Shown one piece after another: positions 43,276-52,664 of a stretch of 64,000 nt of DNA. Where the stretch lies: NCBI RefSeq assembly GCF_000721105.1, contig NZ_JOEV01000004.1, positions 217,252 to 281,251 of the forward strand, written 5' to 3'. Under the pieces are notes generated by a model. The model was given only the letters and a program-made list of their open reading frames with translations, was not told the origin of the DNA and ran no database searches. The stretch comes from Streptomyces cellulosae (lineage in GTDB: Bacteria > Actinomycetota > Actinomycetes > Streptomycetales > Streptomycetaceae). How positions within the stretch are numbered: the first letter of the stretch is position 1; every line of letters begins with the position of its first letter. Both the position numbers and the translations under genes were made by a program.

Positions 43276-44856
43276 ATGGATTCGTTCGGCCACTGGCTCG
43301 CCTCCCCATGGCGGCGCTCGATGCTCGCCACCCTGGCGGGTGCCCTGCCCGTACTCGCCTTTCCCGCGCCGTCCTGGTGGTGGCTCGCCTACGTCGCCCT
43401 CGTCCCCTGGCTCACGCTCGTCCGGTCGGCGCCGACCGGGAAACGGGCGGCGTACGACGGTTGGTGCGGCGGGTTCGGCTTCATGCTGGCGATGCACCAC
43501 TGGCTGTTCCCCTTCCTGAACGTGTTCACGGTCGTCCTCGCCGCGCTGCTCGGCGCGCTGTGGGCCCCCTGGGGCTGGCTGGTGCGCCGGTTCCTCGCCG
43601 GGACACCCTCACGGGGCCGGGTCGTGGCCGCGCTGTTCGTCCTGCCGTCCGGCTGGCTCGGTGTCGAACTCGTGCGCTCCTGGCAGGGGCTCGGCGGCCC
43701 GTGGGGCGTGCTCGGCTCCAGCCAGTGGGAGGTGGCACCCGCGCTGCGGCTGGCTTCGGTGGGCGGGGTGTGGCTGCTCAGTTTCCTGATCGTGGCCGTG
43801 AACGTGGCGGTCGCCGTCCTGGTCCTGGTCCGCGAGTCCCGGGTGCCGGCCGTGGCCGGTCTCCTCGCGACGGCCGCCGCGACCTCGGCGGCCTGGGCCT
43901 GGTCGCCGCGCCCCGACACCGACGCCGGCAACCAGGCGAGGATCGCCGTCGTCCAGCCCGGCATCGTGGACGGTGCCGACAGCGCCGACCGCCGGTTCGA
44001 CCTCGAGGAGCGGCTGACCCGGCGACTCGTCGGACAGGACGCCGACCTGATCGTCTGGGGCGAGAGCAGCGTCGGCTTCGACCTGGACGACCGGCCCGAC
44101 CTGGCCCGGCGGATCGCGGAGCTCTCCCGCGACACCGGCGCCGACATCCTCGTCAACGTGGACGCCCGGCGCTCCGACAAGCCCGGCATCTTCAAGAGTT
44201 CGGTCCTGGTCGGCGCCGACGGCCTCACCGGTGACCGCTACGACAAGATGCGGCTCGTCCCCTTCGGCGAGTACATCCCGGCCCGTTCGCTGCTCGGCTG
44301 GGCCACCTCGGTCGGCAAGGCGGCGGGCGAGGACCGCCGCAAGGGCTCGGAGCAGGTGGTGATGAACGTCGGCCACGGCCTGCGGATCGGCCCGATGGTG
44401 TGCTTCGAGACCGCCTTCCCCGACATGACCCGCCATCTCACCGAGGACGGCGCCGACCTCCTCGTCGGCCAGTCGTCGACCTCGTCCTTCCAGCACAGCT
44501 GGGCCCCCGCGCAGCACGCCTCGCTCGCCGCGCTGCGCGCCGCCGAGACGGGCCGCCCCATGGTGCACGCGACACTGACGGGCGTCTCCGCGGTCTACGA
44601 CCCGAGCGGCCGGCGCATCGGATCATGGCTCGGCACCGACAGCAGCACCGCCCGGGTCTACGACGTACCGCTGGCGCGGGGGACCACCCCGTACGTCCGC
44701 TTCGGCGACTGGCCGGTGCACGCGGCGATGCTGGTCCTCGCCGCCTGGGCGGTCAGCGAGGGGGTGCGGACGCTACGGTTCAGGCGGCCCGCTCCTGAAC
44801 CGCTCGTACCACCCGCTCGCACAGTTCATGAGTCGCCAGCGCGTCCCGGGCGCTGA
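43276..44856 (+). CDS. lnt: Apolipoprotein N-acyltransferase
   Basis: This 526-residue membrane enzyme N-acylates the lipoprotein amino-terminal cysteine. About six to eight N-terminal membrane helices precede a nitrilase-fold domain with the Glu-Lys-Cys triad: E263 (VWGESS), K324 (YDKMRLVPFGEYIP) and C376 (VCFETAFPD). Streptomyces carry more than one Lnt homologue. The final 77 bp overlap the convergent Gfo/Idh/MocA gene. The ATG at 43276 opens the frame. Confidence 0.95.
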   Translation: MDSFGHWLASPWRRSMLATLAGALPVLAFPAPSWWWLAYVALVPWLTLVRSAPTGKRAAYDGWCGGFGFMLAMHHWLFPFLNVFTVVLAALLGALWAPWGWLVRRFLAGTPSRGRVVAALFVLPSGWLGVELVRSWQGLGGPWGVLGSSQWEVAPALRLASVGGVWLLSFLIVAVNVAVAVLVLVRESRVPAVAGLLATAAATSAAWAWSPRPDTDAGNQARIAVVQPGIVDGADSADRRFDLEERLTRRLVGQDADLIVWGESSVGFDLDDRPDLARRIAELSRDTGADILVNVDARRSDKPGIFKSSVLVGADGLTGDRYDKMRLVPFGEYIPARSLLGWATSVGKAAGEDRRKGSEQVVMNVGHGLRIGPMVCFETAFPDMTRHLTEDGADLLVGQSSTSSFQHSWAPAQHASLAALRAAETGRPMVHATLTGVSAVYDPSGRRIGSWLGTDSSTARVYDVPLARGTTPYVRFGDWPVHAAMLVLAAWAVSEGVRTLRFRRPAPEPLVPPARTVHESPARPGR

Positions 44857-45685
44857 GCACCTTGCCCGCGCGCACGGCGTCGAGGAAGGCGAGCACGGCC
44901 TGCTCGATGCCGCGCTGCCGGGCCACGGGCACCCAGTCTCCGCGCCGCCGGATCGTCGGCTGCCCCTTGTGGTCGATCACCTCGGCGAGGTTGACCACCT
45001 GACGCTTGGTGTCCTGCCCGGACACCTCCAGGATCTCCTCGGCCGAGCCACTGAGCCGGTTCATCACCCCGAGCGCGGTGAAGCCGTCCCCGGCGAGCTG
45101 CAGCACGACGTGGTGCAGCAGTCCGTCCTGGACGCGGGCCCGCACGGTGACGTCGTCGACCGGCCCGGGCGCCAGGAAACGGAGCGTGTCGACGACGTGG
45201 ATGAAGTCGTCGAGGACCATCGTGCGCGGCTCCTCGGGGAGCCCGATCCGGTTCTTCTGCATCAGGATCAGCTCGCGCGGATGATCGGCGCACTGTGCGT
45301 ACCCGGGGGCGTAACGGCGGTTGAAGCCGACCGCCAGGCCGACGTTCCGCTCCTCCGCGAGCGCCACCAGCCGCTGCGAGTCGGCGAGTTCGTACGCCAG
45401 CGGCTTGTCGACGTACGTCGGTACGCCCGCCTCCAGCAGCCGCGTCACGATCTCGGGGTGCACGGCGGTCGGCGCGTGCACGAAGGCCGCGTCGAGGTTC
45501 TGGGCGAGCAGGGACTCCAGGTCGGTGTGGCGCTGTGGCTCGGGGAGGTGGAGCCCGTCGCAGACGCTGGTGAGCGTGGCGGGAGTACGGGTCTGCAGGT
45601 GCAGTTCGACTCCGGGGAGGCCGCCGAGCACCGGAAGGTAGGCCTTCCGCGCGATGTCGCCCAGCCCGATGCAGCCGACCTTCAC
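44780..45685 (-). CDS. Gfo/Idh/MocA-family oxidoreductase
   Basis: This 301-residue NAD(P)-dependent dehydrogenase-like protein has GCIGLGDIARKAYLPVLGGL at the Rossmann loop, HAPTAVHPEIVTRLLEAGVP, and the catalytic EKP motif as DKP (YVDKPLAYEL). NVGLAVGFNRRYAPG follows. It resembles VirX-type proteins of Streptomyces. The E-to-D change at EKP occurs in some family members. The substrate is unknown, probably a sugar or cyclitol. It overlaps the 3' end of lnt by 77 bp in convergent orientation. Confidence 0.92.
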   Translation of the reverse strand: MKVGCIGLGDIARKAYLPVLGGLPGVELHLQTRTPATLTSVCDGLHLPEPQRHTDLESLLAQNLDAAFVHAPTAVHPEIVTRLLEAGVPTYVDKPLAYELADSQRLVALAEERNVGLAVGFNRRYAPGYAQCADHPRELILMQKNRIGLPEEPRTMVLDDFIHVVDTLRFLAPGPVDDVTVRARVQDGLLHHVVLQLAGDGFTALGVMNRLSGSAEEILEVSGQDTKRQVVNLAEVIDHKGQPTIRRRGDWVPVARQRGIEQAVLAFLDAVRAGKVLSARDALATHELCERVVRAVQERAA

Positions 45686-45882
45686 GGGGACTCCCTCACT
45701 GCCTGCTTGTCTGCGCGTGCTTCACGGCAGCATACGGCGGGCGCGGCGGCCGCCGGCCGGCGATACCGGGTGGATGTCCGGGTCCGTGCGCGTGGCCGGG
45801 TCTGTCGGCACGCGGCTACCGGGGCCGGAGGCGTGCGCAAAACCCGTGGTGTGATCAGGCCGGTGGAGGCGAAGATGCGTGT

Positions 45883-46398
45883 ATGACGACGACCGAGCGC
45901 CACGAACCCGCCACCGACGCCGACGAACGCACCATGCTGGAGGGCTGGCTGGACTACCACCGGCAGACCCTCGCGTGGAAGTGCGAGGGTCTGACCGACG
46001 CCCAGCTGCGGACTCAGGCGGTGGAGCCCTCCGAGCTGTCGCTGATGGGGCTGGTGCGGCACATGGCGGAGGTCGAGCGGAGCTGGTTCCGCAGGGTGCT
46101 CACGGACGAGACCGTCGGCCCGATCTACTACAGCGACGCGGATCCGGACGGCGAGTTCCACCTCACGGACGCGGACACATGGGAGGAGGCGTACGCCACC
46201 TGGCAGGCCGAGATCGAGACCGCGCGGCGCAACGCGGCCCGCTTCGGCCTCGACGACACCTCCGAGGGCAAGCACCGGCGTACCGGTGAGCGGTTCAACC
46301 TGCGCTGGATCGTCACGCACATGATCGAGGAATACGCCCGCCACAACGGCCACGCCGACCTGCTCCGGGAGCGCGTCGACGGCGCCACCGGCGAGTGA
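45883..46398 (+). CDS. DinB-family (DUF664) protein
   Basis: This 171-residue four-helix-bundle protein of the DinB/YfiT superfamily has metal-ligand histidines in LVRHMAEVERSW and THMIEEYARHNGHADLLRE. Members include thiol-dependent (bacillithiol/mycothiol) S-transferases, so a mycothiol-linked detoxification role is plausible. The ATG at 45883 opens the frame. A hairpin terminator follows. Confidence 0.93.
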   Translation: MTTTERHEPATDADERTMLEGWLDYHRQTLAWKCEGLTDAQLRTQAVEPSELSLMGLVRHMAEVERSWFRRVLTDETVGPIYYSDADPDGEFHLTDADTWEEAYATWQAEIETARRNAARFGLDDTSEGKHRRTGERFNLRWIVTHMIEEYARHNGHADLLRERVDGATGE

Positions 46399-46414
46399 CG
46401 TCAGCCGCTCGGGG

Positions 46415-46439
46415 TCCGGCCCCACCGTACGGGGCCGGA
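46415..46439 (+). terminator. Hairpin terminator after the DinB gene
   Basis: Perfect 9-bp arms (TCCGGCCCC at 46415-46423, complement at 46431-46439) with a 7-nt loop begin 17 bp after the stop codon. Confidence 0.75.
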
Positions 46440-46510
46440 GATCACCCGTGTGGGGCATCCTGAGCCTTTCCGCTGTCCCGACGGGCCCCGCAGCCAGCAG
46501 AGTTGCGCGC

Positions 46511-47005
46511 GTGCATCGAACGACGACCACAGCAACGCTCCTGGTGACCGTGGCTGTCTCGGCCCTCGCGGGTTGTGTGACGGTCCAGCGCCCGCCCACT
46601 CCCGGCCCGCCGACGGCGCCGTCCCGGCCGTCGGCGCCCCGGCCCGACGGCCCGGCGGAGCCGCAGGTCGTGCAGGCGCCCGCCCGTGAGGCCCTGGAGA
46701 TGATCGGCCCGTCCCGTCGCCCGAAACCCGCCGCGCCCCCCTCGACCGCCGCCGCCCCGCCCGCCCCGGCGCAACCGCGACAGCAGCCGCCCCGCACGCA
46801 CCCCGCCCGTCCGGCTCACCCGGCGCGTCCCGAACCCCGGCACCCCGACGGCGGCCAGCACCGGTGGCCGCGCGTCGACACCCCGGACGTGCCCGGGACG
46901 ATCCCCCGGAACCAGCAGGACGTCTGCGCCCTCGGCAAGAAGTACGGCGGCTGGCGCGCGGACAGCCCGGAGGCGATGATCTGCGACCAGGCGTACGGGC
47001 GTTGA
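46511..47005 (+). CDS. Proline-rich lipoprotein
   Basis: This 164-residue protein starts at the GTG at 46511 with a lipoprotein signal peptide (TLLVTVAVSALAGC, lipid-modified C22). A long Pro/Ala-rich linker (about residues 25-120) follows, then a compact C-terminal segment with two cysteines (QQDVCALGKKYGGWRADSPE, AMICDQAYG) likely to form a disulfide. The architecture suggests a wall-spanning anchored protein. Similar small C-terminal modules occur in other Streptomyces lipoproteins, but I cannot name a function. It is convergent with the TPR gene. Confidence 0.75.
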   Translation: MHRTTTTATLLVTVAVSALAGCVTVQRPPTPGPPTAPSRPSAPRPDGPAEPQVVQAPAREALEMIGPSRRPKPAAPPSTAAAPPAPAQPRQQPPRTHPARPAHPARPEPRHPDGGQHRWPRVDTPDVPGTIPRNQQDVCALGKKYGGWRADSPEAMICDQAYGR

Positions 47006-47041
47006 GCACGCCGTCTTCCGGGGCGGGTCGCCGCGAGGGGC

Positions 47042-47578
47042 TCAGGACCGCCGGCGCGGCGGTCCCCACGCTCCCCCTCCGCCGGAGTCCCCCTCCCCCA
47101 GCCGCACCTCCAGTCGGCTGATCGCCGCCCGCACGCCGTCGCCGTAGCTGTCGTCCCCCAGCGTGTACGACGCGCCGCGCGCCCGGCGCAGATGGATGCG
47201 GGCGGCCTCGGCGCGGCCGAGCTTCACATAGTCGGCCGCCAGATTCAGGTGCAGCGAGGGGTACAGCGCCCGCACCGCGAGGGCGTCCTCCTGCCGGCCT
47301 CCGTGGTGCTCGGTGGGCAGGTCCTCCGTCAGCTCCTCCGCGGCCGTCAACGCCCGCAGGTCCCAGGCGAGTTCGTCGGAGGGATCGTCATGGGTGTCGG
47401 CCAGGTAGTGCGCCAGGGTGCAGCGGTGCAGTGGATCTCCGTGCTCGCCGATCTCCGCCCACAGGCCCAGCAAGCGGTGCCGGGCCTCCTCGCGGTCGCC
47501 CGCGTGATGCAGCATGACGACCTGCCCGATCCGTGTCATCAGGGCATCCGCGGCCGCCTGCCCCTGTCGCTCCGCCAC
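47042..47578 (-). CDS. TPR-type helical protein
   Basis: This 178-residue protein of helical repeats (HHAGDREEARHRLLGLWAEI, CTLAHYLADTHDDPSDELAW, PSLHLNLAADYVKLGRAEAA) is probably a tetratricopeptide scaffold. No catalytic motif is visible. The C-terminus is Gly-rich and disordered. Related proteins are common as single genes in Streptomyces. The start could be the codon at 47578 or an internal ATG 13 codons later. Confidence 0.75.
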   Translation of the reverse strand: MAERQGQAAADALMTRIGQVVMLHHAGDREEARHRLLGLWAEIGEHGDPLHRCTLAHYLADTHDDPSDELAWDLRALTAAEELTEDLPTEHHGGRQEDALAVRALYPSLHLNLAADYVKLGRAEAARIHLRRARGASYTLGDDSYGDGVRAAISRLEVRLGEGDSGGGGAWGPPRRRS

Positions 47579-48259
47579 CGCGCCCTCCGCACCCTCGCCG
47601 GCTGTCCCTCCCGACGCTAACCGCCCCCACCGGCAATCCCGGTCAGGCGGCGCCGGGGGCCCCTGCGGGAACGCCGGGGCGACAGGCGCCCCGGGTCGAG
47701 GGCCGGCCCAGGAGCCTCACCGGCACCCCCCGGGGGCCGGGCCGCCGCAGGGGATCCACGTGAGTGCTGCCCGGTGGCGATCGCGGACCCGGAAGGGACG
47801 GTCCCGACGACACGGGATCCGGTGAATAACCGCCCGCCCCTACGCCGGCGCGCTCCGTTTGAATCACCCCCTACGCCAGGGCGGTCCCCTTGAATCACCA
47901 CCCCCACCCCAGCCCGGTCCGCTTGGATCGGCCCGGACGGCTGCCGGATCCATGCGCGCCGGCGACCAGGCGGCGTCCGACCCGGTGGCTCAGGCACAAC
48001 GGCGGCTCACCCCCGGCCAAGCCACCAGTGCGGCGGCGGTCACCCCGGCCGGCCCCCGGTCCCGCGGCCGTAACCCTGTCCGGTTCCCGGCCCGGCGGCG
48101 GCGGTCCACCCCGTCCGCTCTTGGTCGCGCGCCCGCAACCCGCCCGGTCCCGGCCCGGCGGCGGCCGCCGCACCCGGCCCCCAGGCCCCGCCGGGGGTCA
48201 GCGCCACCTGCCCCCACCCGAGCGTCAGCCACCCACCCGAGCCGCCTCACCGCGACCCC
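47579..48259. other. 681-bp gene-free stretch with degenerate repeats
   Basis: This is the longest gap in the window and holds no credible gene. Two roughly 31-bp units sharing TACGCC and TTGAATCACC lie at 47841-47870 and 47872-47901 (24 of 30 positions identical), with a third partial copy near 47910. Further right, GC-rich copies of a CCCGGCCCGGCGGCGG-type motif recur near 48088 and 48148. The TPR gene promoter should be at the left end. It may be decayed coding DNA or a repeat sink. Confidence 0.6.
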
Positions 48260-48943
48260 TCACCCAAGGTCGGGAATCCGCCAGTCGATCGGCTCGTGCC
48301 CCTGCCGGGCCACCGCCTCGTTGATCTGTGTGAACGGGCGGGAGCCGAGGAACTTCTTCGCCGACAGCGGGGAGGGGTGCGCGCCCTTGACCACCACGTG
48401 CCGTGTCTCGTCGATCAGGGGCAGCTTCTTCTGCGCGTAGTTGCCCCACAGGACGAAGACCGCCGGGTCGGGCCGGTCCGCCACCGCGCGGATCACCGCG
48501 TCGGTGAACCTCTCCCAACCCTTGCCCTTGTGCGAGTTCGCCTCGCCCCCGCGGACCGTGAGCACCGCGTTGAGCAGCAGGACTCCCTGCTGGGCCCACG
48601 GCATCAGATAGCCGTTGTCCGGAACGGGCAGGCCCAGTTCCTCCTTCATCTCCTTGTAGATGTTGCGCAGCGACGGCGGGGTCTTCACTCCGGGCCGGAC
48701 CGAGAAGCACAGGCCGTGCCCCTGGCCCTCGCCGTGGTACGGGTCCTGGCCGAGGACGAAGACCTTCACCCGCTCGTACGGCGTCGCCGCCAGCGCGGCG
48801 AAGACCTCCTCGCGCGGCGGGTACACGGGACCCCTCGCCCGCTCCTCCTCGACGAACTCCGTCAGCTCCTTGAAGTAGGGCTGCTGCAGTTCGTCACCCA
48901 GAACCCCGCGCCAGGACTCGGGCAGCATGGCGATGTCGGTCAC
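48260..48943 (-). CDS. ung: Uracil-DNA glycosylase, family 1
   Basis: This 227-residue enzyme removes uracil from DNA in base excision repair. It has the water-activating loop GQDPYHGEGQGHGLCFSV (D67, H70), the proline-rich PPSLRNIYKEM, the leucine-loop motif GAHPSPLSAKKF and VLWGNYAQKK. The ATG at 48943 opens the frame. Streptomyces usually carry two ung-type genes. Confidence 0.96.
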   Translation of the reverse strand: MTDIAMLPESWRGVLGDELQQPYFKELTEFVEEERARGPVYPPREEVFAALAATPYERVKVFVLGQDPYHGEGQGHGLCFSVRPGVKTPPSLRNIYKEMKEELGLPVPDNGYLMPWAQQGVLLLNAVLTVRGGEANSHKGKGWERFTDAVIRAVADRPDPAVFVLWGNYAQKKLPLIDETRHVVVKGAHPSPLSAKKFLGSRPFTQINEAVARQGHEPIDWRIPDLG

Positions 48944-49063
48944 GTCAACTTCCTTACGGTGTGCGGTCGCTGGGGAGCGTTCACCGCAACCTGCGGTCGC
49001 CCCACGCCACAGAACCTACCGGCGACCACTGACAATCGTCGCCGAGGACGACGAAACCGGCCC

Positions 49064-50644
49064 TTACCAGCTGGCCTTCCGGTGCAACTGCCACACCGTC
49101 ATGATCGTCGACGGGTCGAGCGCCTGCTCCGCGCCCGAGATGTCGTCGTTCGCGGCCACGTACTGCCGGCCCTGCCAGAGCGGCAGCAGCCGCGCGTCGT
49201 CGACGAGGATCTGCTGGGCCTCCTCGAAGTCCTTCTCCACGTCGGCCCGGTTGCTCTCGCCACGCGAGCGGGGCAGCAGCACCCCGGTGATCTTGGGCGC
49301 CGGGTAGGGCGTACCGAGCGCGTTCTCCTTGCCCACGAACGGGGCGATGAAGTTCTCGGCGTCCGGGAAGTCGGGGAACCAGCCACGCCCGAACACGGGG
49401 TATTCGCCCTTCTCGTAGCCGTCCACGTACGTCTTCCAGGGGCGGCTCTTCAGGGTGACGGTGAACAGGCCGGAGCCGTCCAGCTGCCGCTTGAGCTCCT
49501 GGAACTGCTGGGCTGTCTCGGAGCCGTAGCGGTCGGTCGTGTACCAGAGGGTCAGCGGGACGCGCTCGGTGACGCCGGCTTCGGAGAGCATCTTCCGGGC
49601 CTTGGCGGTGCTGGGCTCGCCGTAGTCGTCGAAGAAGCCCGTGGTGTGGCCCGTGAGCCCCTTCGGGACCATCGAGTACAGCGGGTCCACGGTGTCCTTG
49701 TAGACCTTGTGCGCGATCGCCGCCCGGTCGACGACCTGGGCCACGGCCTTGCGCACGGCCAGCTTGCCGGCCCAGGGGTCCTTCGGGTTGAACACCAGGT
49801 AGCTGATGTCGGTGCCGGAGCCCTCGATCAGCTGGAGGTTCTTGTCCTTCTTGCTTTCGAGGGAGACGATGTCGGCGGCGGCCAGACCTCGGTAGGTGAG
49901 GTCGATCCGCCGGTCCCGCAGCGCCTTGACCATGGTCGAGGAGTCCTGGAAGTAGCGGATCGTCACCGCGTCGTTTCTTCGCTGCGCGAAGCCCTTGTAG
50001 CTCTTGTTCGTGACGAGCTCGGCCTGCTTGCCCTCGGCGTACGACCGCAGCGCGTACGGGCCGGAACCGGACACCTTGCCGTCCTCGCGGAGCGAGTGGG
50101 CGGGGTAGTCCTCGGGGTCGACGATCGACATGGCCGGGGTGGCGAGCACGAACGGGAAGGTGGCGTCGGACTGGTTGAGGTGGAAGACCACCTCACGGTC
50201 CCCCAGCGCCTGCACCCGGTCGAGGCTGCCGAGGAGTCCGGCAGGGCCGCCCGGTGCCTTGACGGCCCTGATCCGGTCGATCGAGTACTTCACCGCCTGC
50301 GCGTCGAGCGTGTGCCCGTCGGAGAACTTCATGCCCGCGCGCAGTCGGCAGCGGTAGATCCGGCTGGAGCCGTCGGTGAACGCGCAGCGCTCGGCGGCGT
50401 CGGGCTGGGGCGTGGTCGCGCCGTTCGGGTAGGCCAGCAGGGTCTGGTAGATGTTGCGGAACAGCTCCCAGGAGCCGTCCCAGGAAGCGGCCGGGTCCAG
50501 CGTGCTGGGGGCGCTGGTGGTGCCCACCACGATCGGCCCGGCGTCGTCGGACGAGTCGGACGACAGCACACCGCAGCCGGTGGCCAGGGACGATATGGAC
50601 GCGATGGCCGCCAGGTGGCGCAGGCATCGTCTCCGGTTGAACAC
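49064..50644 (-). CDS. Oligopeptide-type ABC substrate-binding lipoprotein
   Basis: This 526-residue family-5 solute-binding protein has a lipobox SLATGC (lipidated C24) after an Arg-rich start. The body shows the SBP_bac_5 pattern (TLDPAASWDGSWELFRNIYQ, LRAGMKFSDGHTLDAQAVKY, SGPYALRSY, GRGWFPDFPDAENFI). The GTG at 50644 is chosen because GAGGAG lies 7 bp upstream. No permease or ATPase genes are adjacent, so it is an orphan binding protein sharing a transporter encoded elsewhere. It probably binds peptides or a peptide-like signal. Confidence 0.93.
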   Translation of the reverse strand: MFNRRRCLRHLAAIASISSLATGCGVLSSDSSDDAGPIVVGTTSAPSTLDPAASWDGSWELFRNIYQTLLAYPNGATTPQPDAAERCAFTDGSSRIYRCRLRAGMKFSDGHTLDAQAVKYSIDRIRAVKAPGGPAGLLGSLDRVQALGDREVVFHLNQSDATFPFVLATPAMSIVDPEDYPAHSLREDGKVSGSGPYALRSYAEGKQAELVTNKSYKGFAQRRNDAVTIRYFQDSSTMVKALRDRRIDLTYRGLAAADIVSLESKKDKNLQLIEGSGTDISYLVFNPKDPWAGKLAVRKAVAQVVDRAAIAHKVYKDTVDPLYSMVPKGLTGHTTGFFDDYGEPSTAKARKMLSEAGVTERVPLTLWYTTDRYGSETAQQFQELKRQLDGSGLFTVTLKSRPWKTYVDGYEKGEYPVFGRGWFPDFPDAENFIAPFVGKENALGTPYPAPKITGVLLPRSRGESNRADVEKDFEEAQQILVDDARLLPLWQGRQYVAANDDISGAEQALDPSTIMTVWQLHRKASW

Positions 50645-50836
50645 GCGCACGCTCCTCGATCCGCCGTACCAAGGGTCGGCAGACCATACCGCAGCGTTCG
50701 GCGGGCGGGACCTGCGTGGGAACGTCCTTGTCGACCCGCCTGTCGATGACGACGTTGTCAACGCCCGGTGACCATCCTGTACGTCGACACGGGCGCCGTT
50801 TCCGACAACGGACGCCCGTGCCCGTGGGAGGACGAC

Positions 50837-51604
50837 TCAGCCCACGCCGGCGTTGAGGAAGATGCCGCCGTCGACGACGAGGGTCTGACCGGTGATCCAG
50901 TCGGACTGCTCCGAGGTGAGGAACGCGGCGGCTCCGCCGATGTCGGAGGGCATGCCGAGCCGGCCCAGCGGGTAGCCCGCGGCGGCCTCCTCCTCCCGGC
51001 CCTCGTACAGGGCCTTGGCGAACTGGGTCTTCACGACGGCCGGGGCGATCGCGTTGACCCGCACCCTGGGCGCGTACTCGTGCGCCAGCTGGAGAGTCAG
51101 GTTGATCATCGCGGCCTTGCTGATGCCGTACGCGCCGATGAAGGGCGAGGCGGAGACGCCCGCCACGGAGGCGATGTTGACGATCGCGCCGCCGTTGTCC
51201 TTCTGCCAGGCGTGCCAGGTCTTCTGGGCGAAGGCGAGCGCCGAGACCACGTTGGTTTCGAACACCTTGCGGGCGATGTTCAGGTCGAGGTCGGCGATCG
51301 GCCCGAACACCGGGTTCGTACCGGCGTTGTTGACCAGGAAGTCGACGCGTCCGAAGGTCTCCATCGTGCGCTCGACGGCGACGGCCTGGTGCTCCTCGTC
51401 GTGCGCCTTGCCCGCGACGCCGATGACGCGGTCGGCGCCCAACTGCTCGACGGCTTCCTTGAGCGCGTCCTCGTTGCGGCCGGTGATGCAGACGCGGTCG
51501 CCGCGTGCGATCAGCGCCTGCGCGACGCCGTACCCGATGCCGCGGCTGGCGCCGGTGACGAGCGCGACCTTGCCCGAAAGCTCGGGGAGTTCCACCGAAG
51601 TCAT
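50837..51604 (-). CDS. SDR-family oxidoreductase (second gene of an SDR pair)
   Basis: This 255-residue SDR has TGASRGIG, NNAGTN, the catalytic serine in NIASVAGVSA, YGISK (YxxxK) and the C-terminal DWITGQTLVVDGGIF. It lies 12 bp downstream of another FabG-like reductase gene and is clearly co-transcribed with it. The pair probably acts on the same acyl or keto substrate series. The ATG at 51604 opens the frame. Confidence 0.93.
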   Translation of the reverse strand: MTSVELPELSGKVALVTGASRGIGYGVAQALIARGDRVCITGRNEDALKEAVEQLGADRVIGVAGKAHDEEHQAVAVERTMETFGRVDFLVNNAGTNPVFGPIADLDLNIARKVFETNVVSALAFAQKTWHAWQKDNGGAIVNIASVAGVSASPFIGAYGISKAAMINLTLQLAHEYAPRVRVNAIAPAVVKTQFAKALYEGREEEAAAGYPLGRLGMPSDIGGAAAFLTSEQSDWITGQTLVVDGGIFLNAGVG

Positions 51605-51616
51605 GTTCCTGATCCC

Positions 51617-52378
51617 CTAGTCGAGCGGTCCGCCGGCGACGTACAGCACCTGGCCGGAGACGAAGCCGGCCGCCTCGCCGGTGAAGAAGGCGATCGCGTC
51701 GGCGACGTCCTCGGGCTCACCGACGCGGGCCACCGGGATCTGGGTGGCGGCGGCGGCCTTGAAGTCGTCGAAGCCCATCCCGACGCGGTCGGCGGTGGCC
51801 TTGGTCATCTCGGTGGCGATGAAGCCGGGGGCGACCGCGTTGGCGGTGACGCCGAACTTGCCGAGCTCCTTGGCGAGGGTCTTGGTGAAGCCCTGCATAC
51901 CGGCCTTGGCGGCGGAGTAGTTGACCTGGCCGCGGTTGCCGAGCGCGGAGGACGAGGAGAGGTTGACGATCCGGCCGAAGCCCGCGTCCACCATGTGCTT
52001 CTGGCAGGCCTTGGACATCAGGAAGGCGCCGCGCAGGTGCACGTTCATGACGGTGTCCCAGTCGGCGACGCTCATCTTGAACAGCAGGTTGTCGCGCAGT
52101 ACGCCCGCGTTGTTCACCAGGATGGTCGGCGCGCCGAGCTCCTGGGCGATGCGCGCGACCGCCGCCTCGACCTGCGCCTCGTCCGAGACGTCACAGCCGA
52201 CCGCGAGGGCCCTGCCACCGGCCGCGGTGATCTTCTCCACGGTGTCCTTGCAGGCGGCCTCGTCGAGGTCGATCACGGCGACCGCGCGGCCCTCGGCGGC
52301 CAGTCGTACGGCGGTGGCGGCACCGATGCCGCGCGCTCCGCCGGTGACCACGGCAACCCGCTGCTCAGTAGTGGACAT
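51617..52378 (-). CDS. fabG: 3-Oxoacyl-ACP/acyl-CoA reductase, FabG-like
   Basis: This 253-residue SDR has TGGARGIG, NNAGVLRDNLLFKM, SSSSALGNRGQVNYSAAK (Ser-Tyr-Lys active site) and GFVSGQVLYVAGG. The NNAGVLRD segment is strongly FabG-like. It is the first gene of a two-gene operon with the SDR at 50837. A TetR-type palindrome lies 40 bp upstream of its ATG (52378). Similar pairs occur in acyl-CoA metabolism of actinobacteria, so this may belong to beta-oxidation rather than primary fatty-acid synthesis. Confidence 0.93.
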   Translation of the reverse strand: MSTTEQRVAVVTGGARGIGAATAVRLAAEGRAVAVIDLDEAACKDTVEKITAAGGRALAVGCDVSDEAQVEAAVARIAQELGAPTILVNNAGVLRDNLLFKMSVADWDTVMNVHLRGAFLMSKACQKHMVDAGFGRIVNLSSSSALGNRGQVNYSAAKAGMQGFTKTLAKELGKFGVTANAVAPGFIATEMTKATADRVGMGFDDFKAAAATQIPVARVGEPEDVADAIAFFTGEAAGFVSGQVLYVAGGPLD

Positions 52379-52417
52379 TGCTGGTTCTCCTCGCCCTCGA
52401 GAAGGACGCCCATCGAG

Positions 52418-52431
52418 TGAGCGACCGCTTA
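52418..52431. promoter_or_regulatory. TetR-type operator upstream of the SDR pair
   Basis: TGAGCG-AC-CGCTTA is an inverted repeat with one mismatch in six-base arms. It matches the AAGCG-N2-CGCTT pattern common for TetR-family repressors of acyl-CoA genes. It is 40 bp from the first start codon. No TetR gene is in the window next to it. Confidence 0.5.
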
Positions 52432-52664
52432 GTACCTTCAGCCAGACGTGACGCTAGAAGCCCTGGCACCCGGTGTCAACGGCAGACGGGGGGTGTGTGA
52501 TCCATTACCCCCCTGGCAGCGCGTCTGTCCGGGTCGGGCCCGCCGTCATCGTCCCGCACCGGTGCCCGTCGCGGCACCCGATCGGCCCCGCGCCGCGCGC
52601 CGCTGCGCCGACTGCCCCATAGCGTCGATGCGCAGGCCGTCCATGACCGGAAAGGAGGCGCTCC

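Noticed and set aside
47841..47935. Attachment site or terminal repeat of a mobile element
   Set aside because: The roughly 31-bp copies are too diverged and have no integrase or transposase fragment beside them.
48296..50749. Long plus-strand frame opposite ung and the binding lipoprotein
   Set aside because: It is antisense to two genes with intact active-site and lipobox motifs and has no family resemblance of its own.
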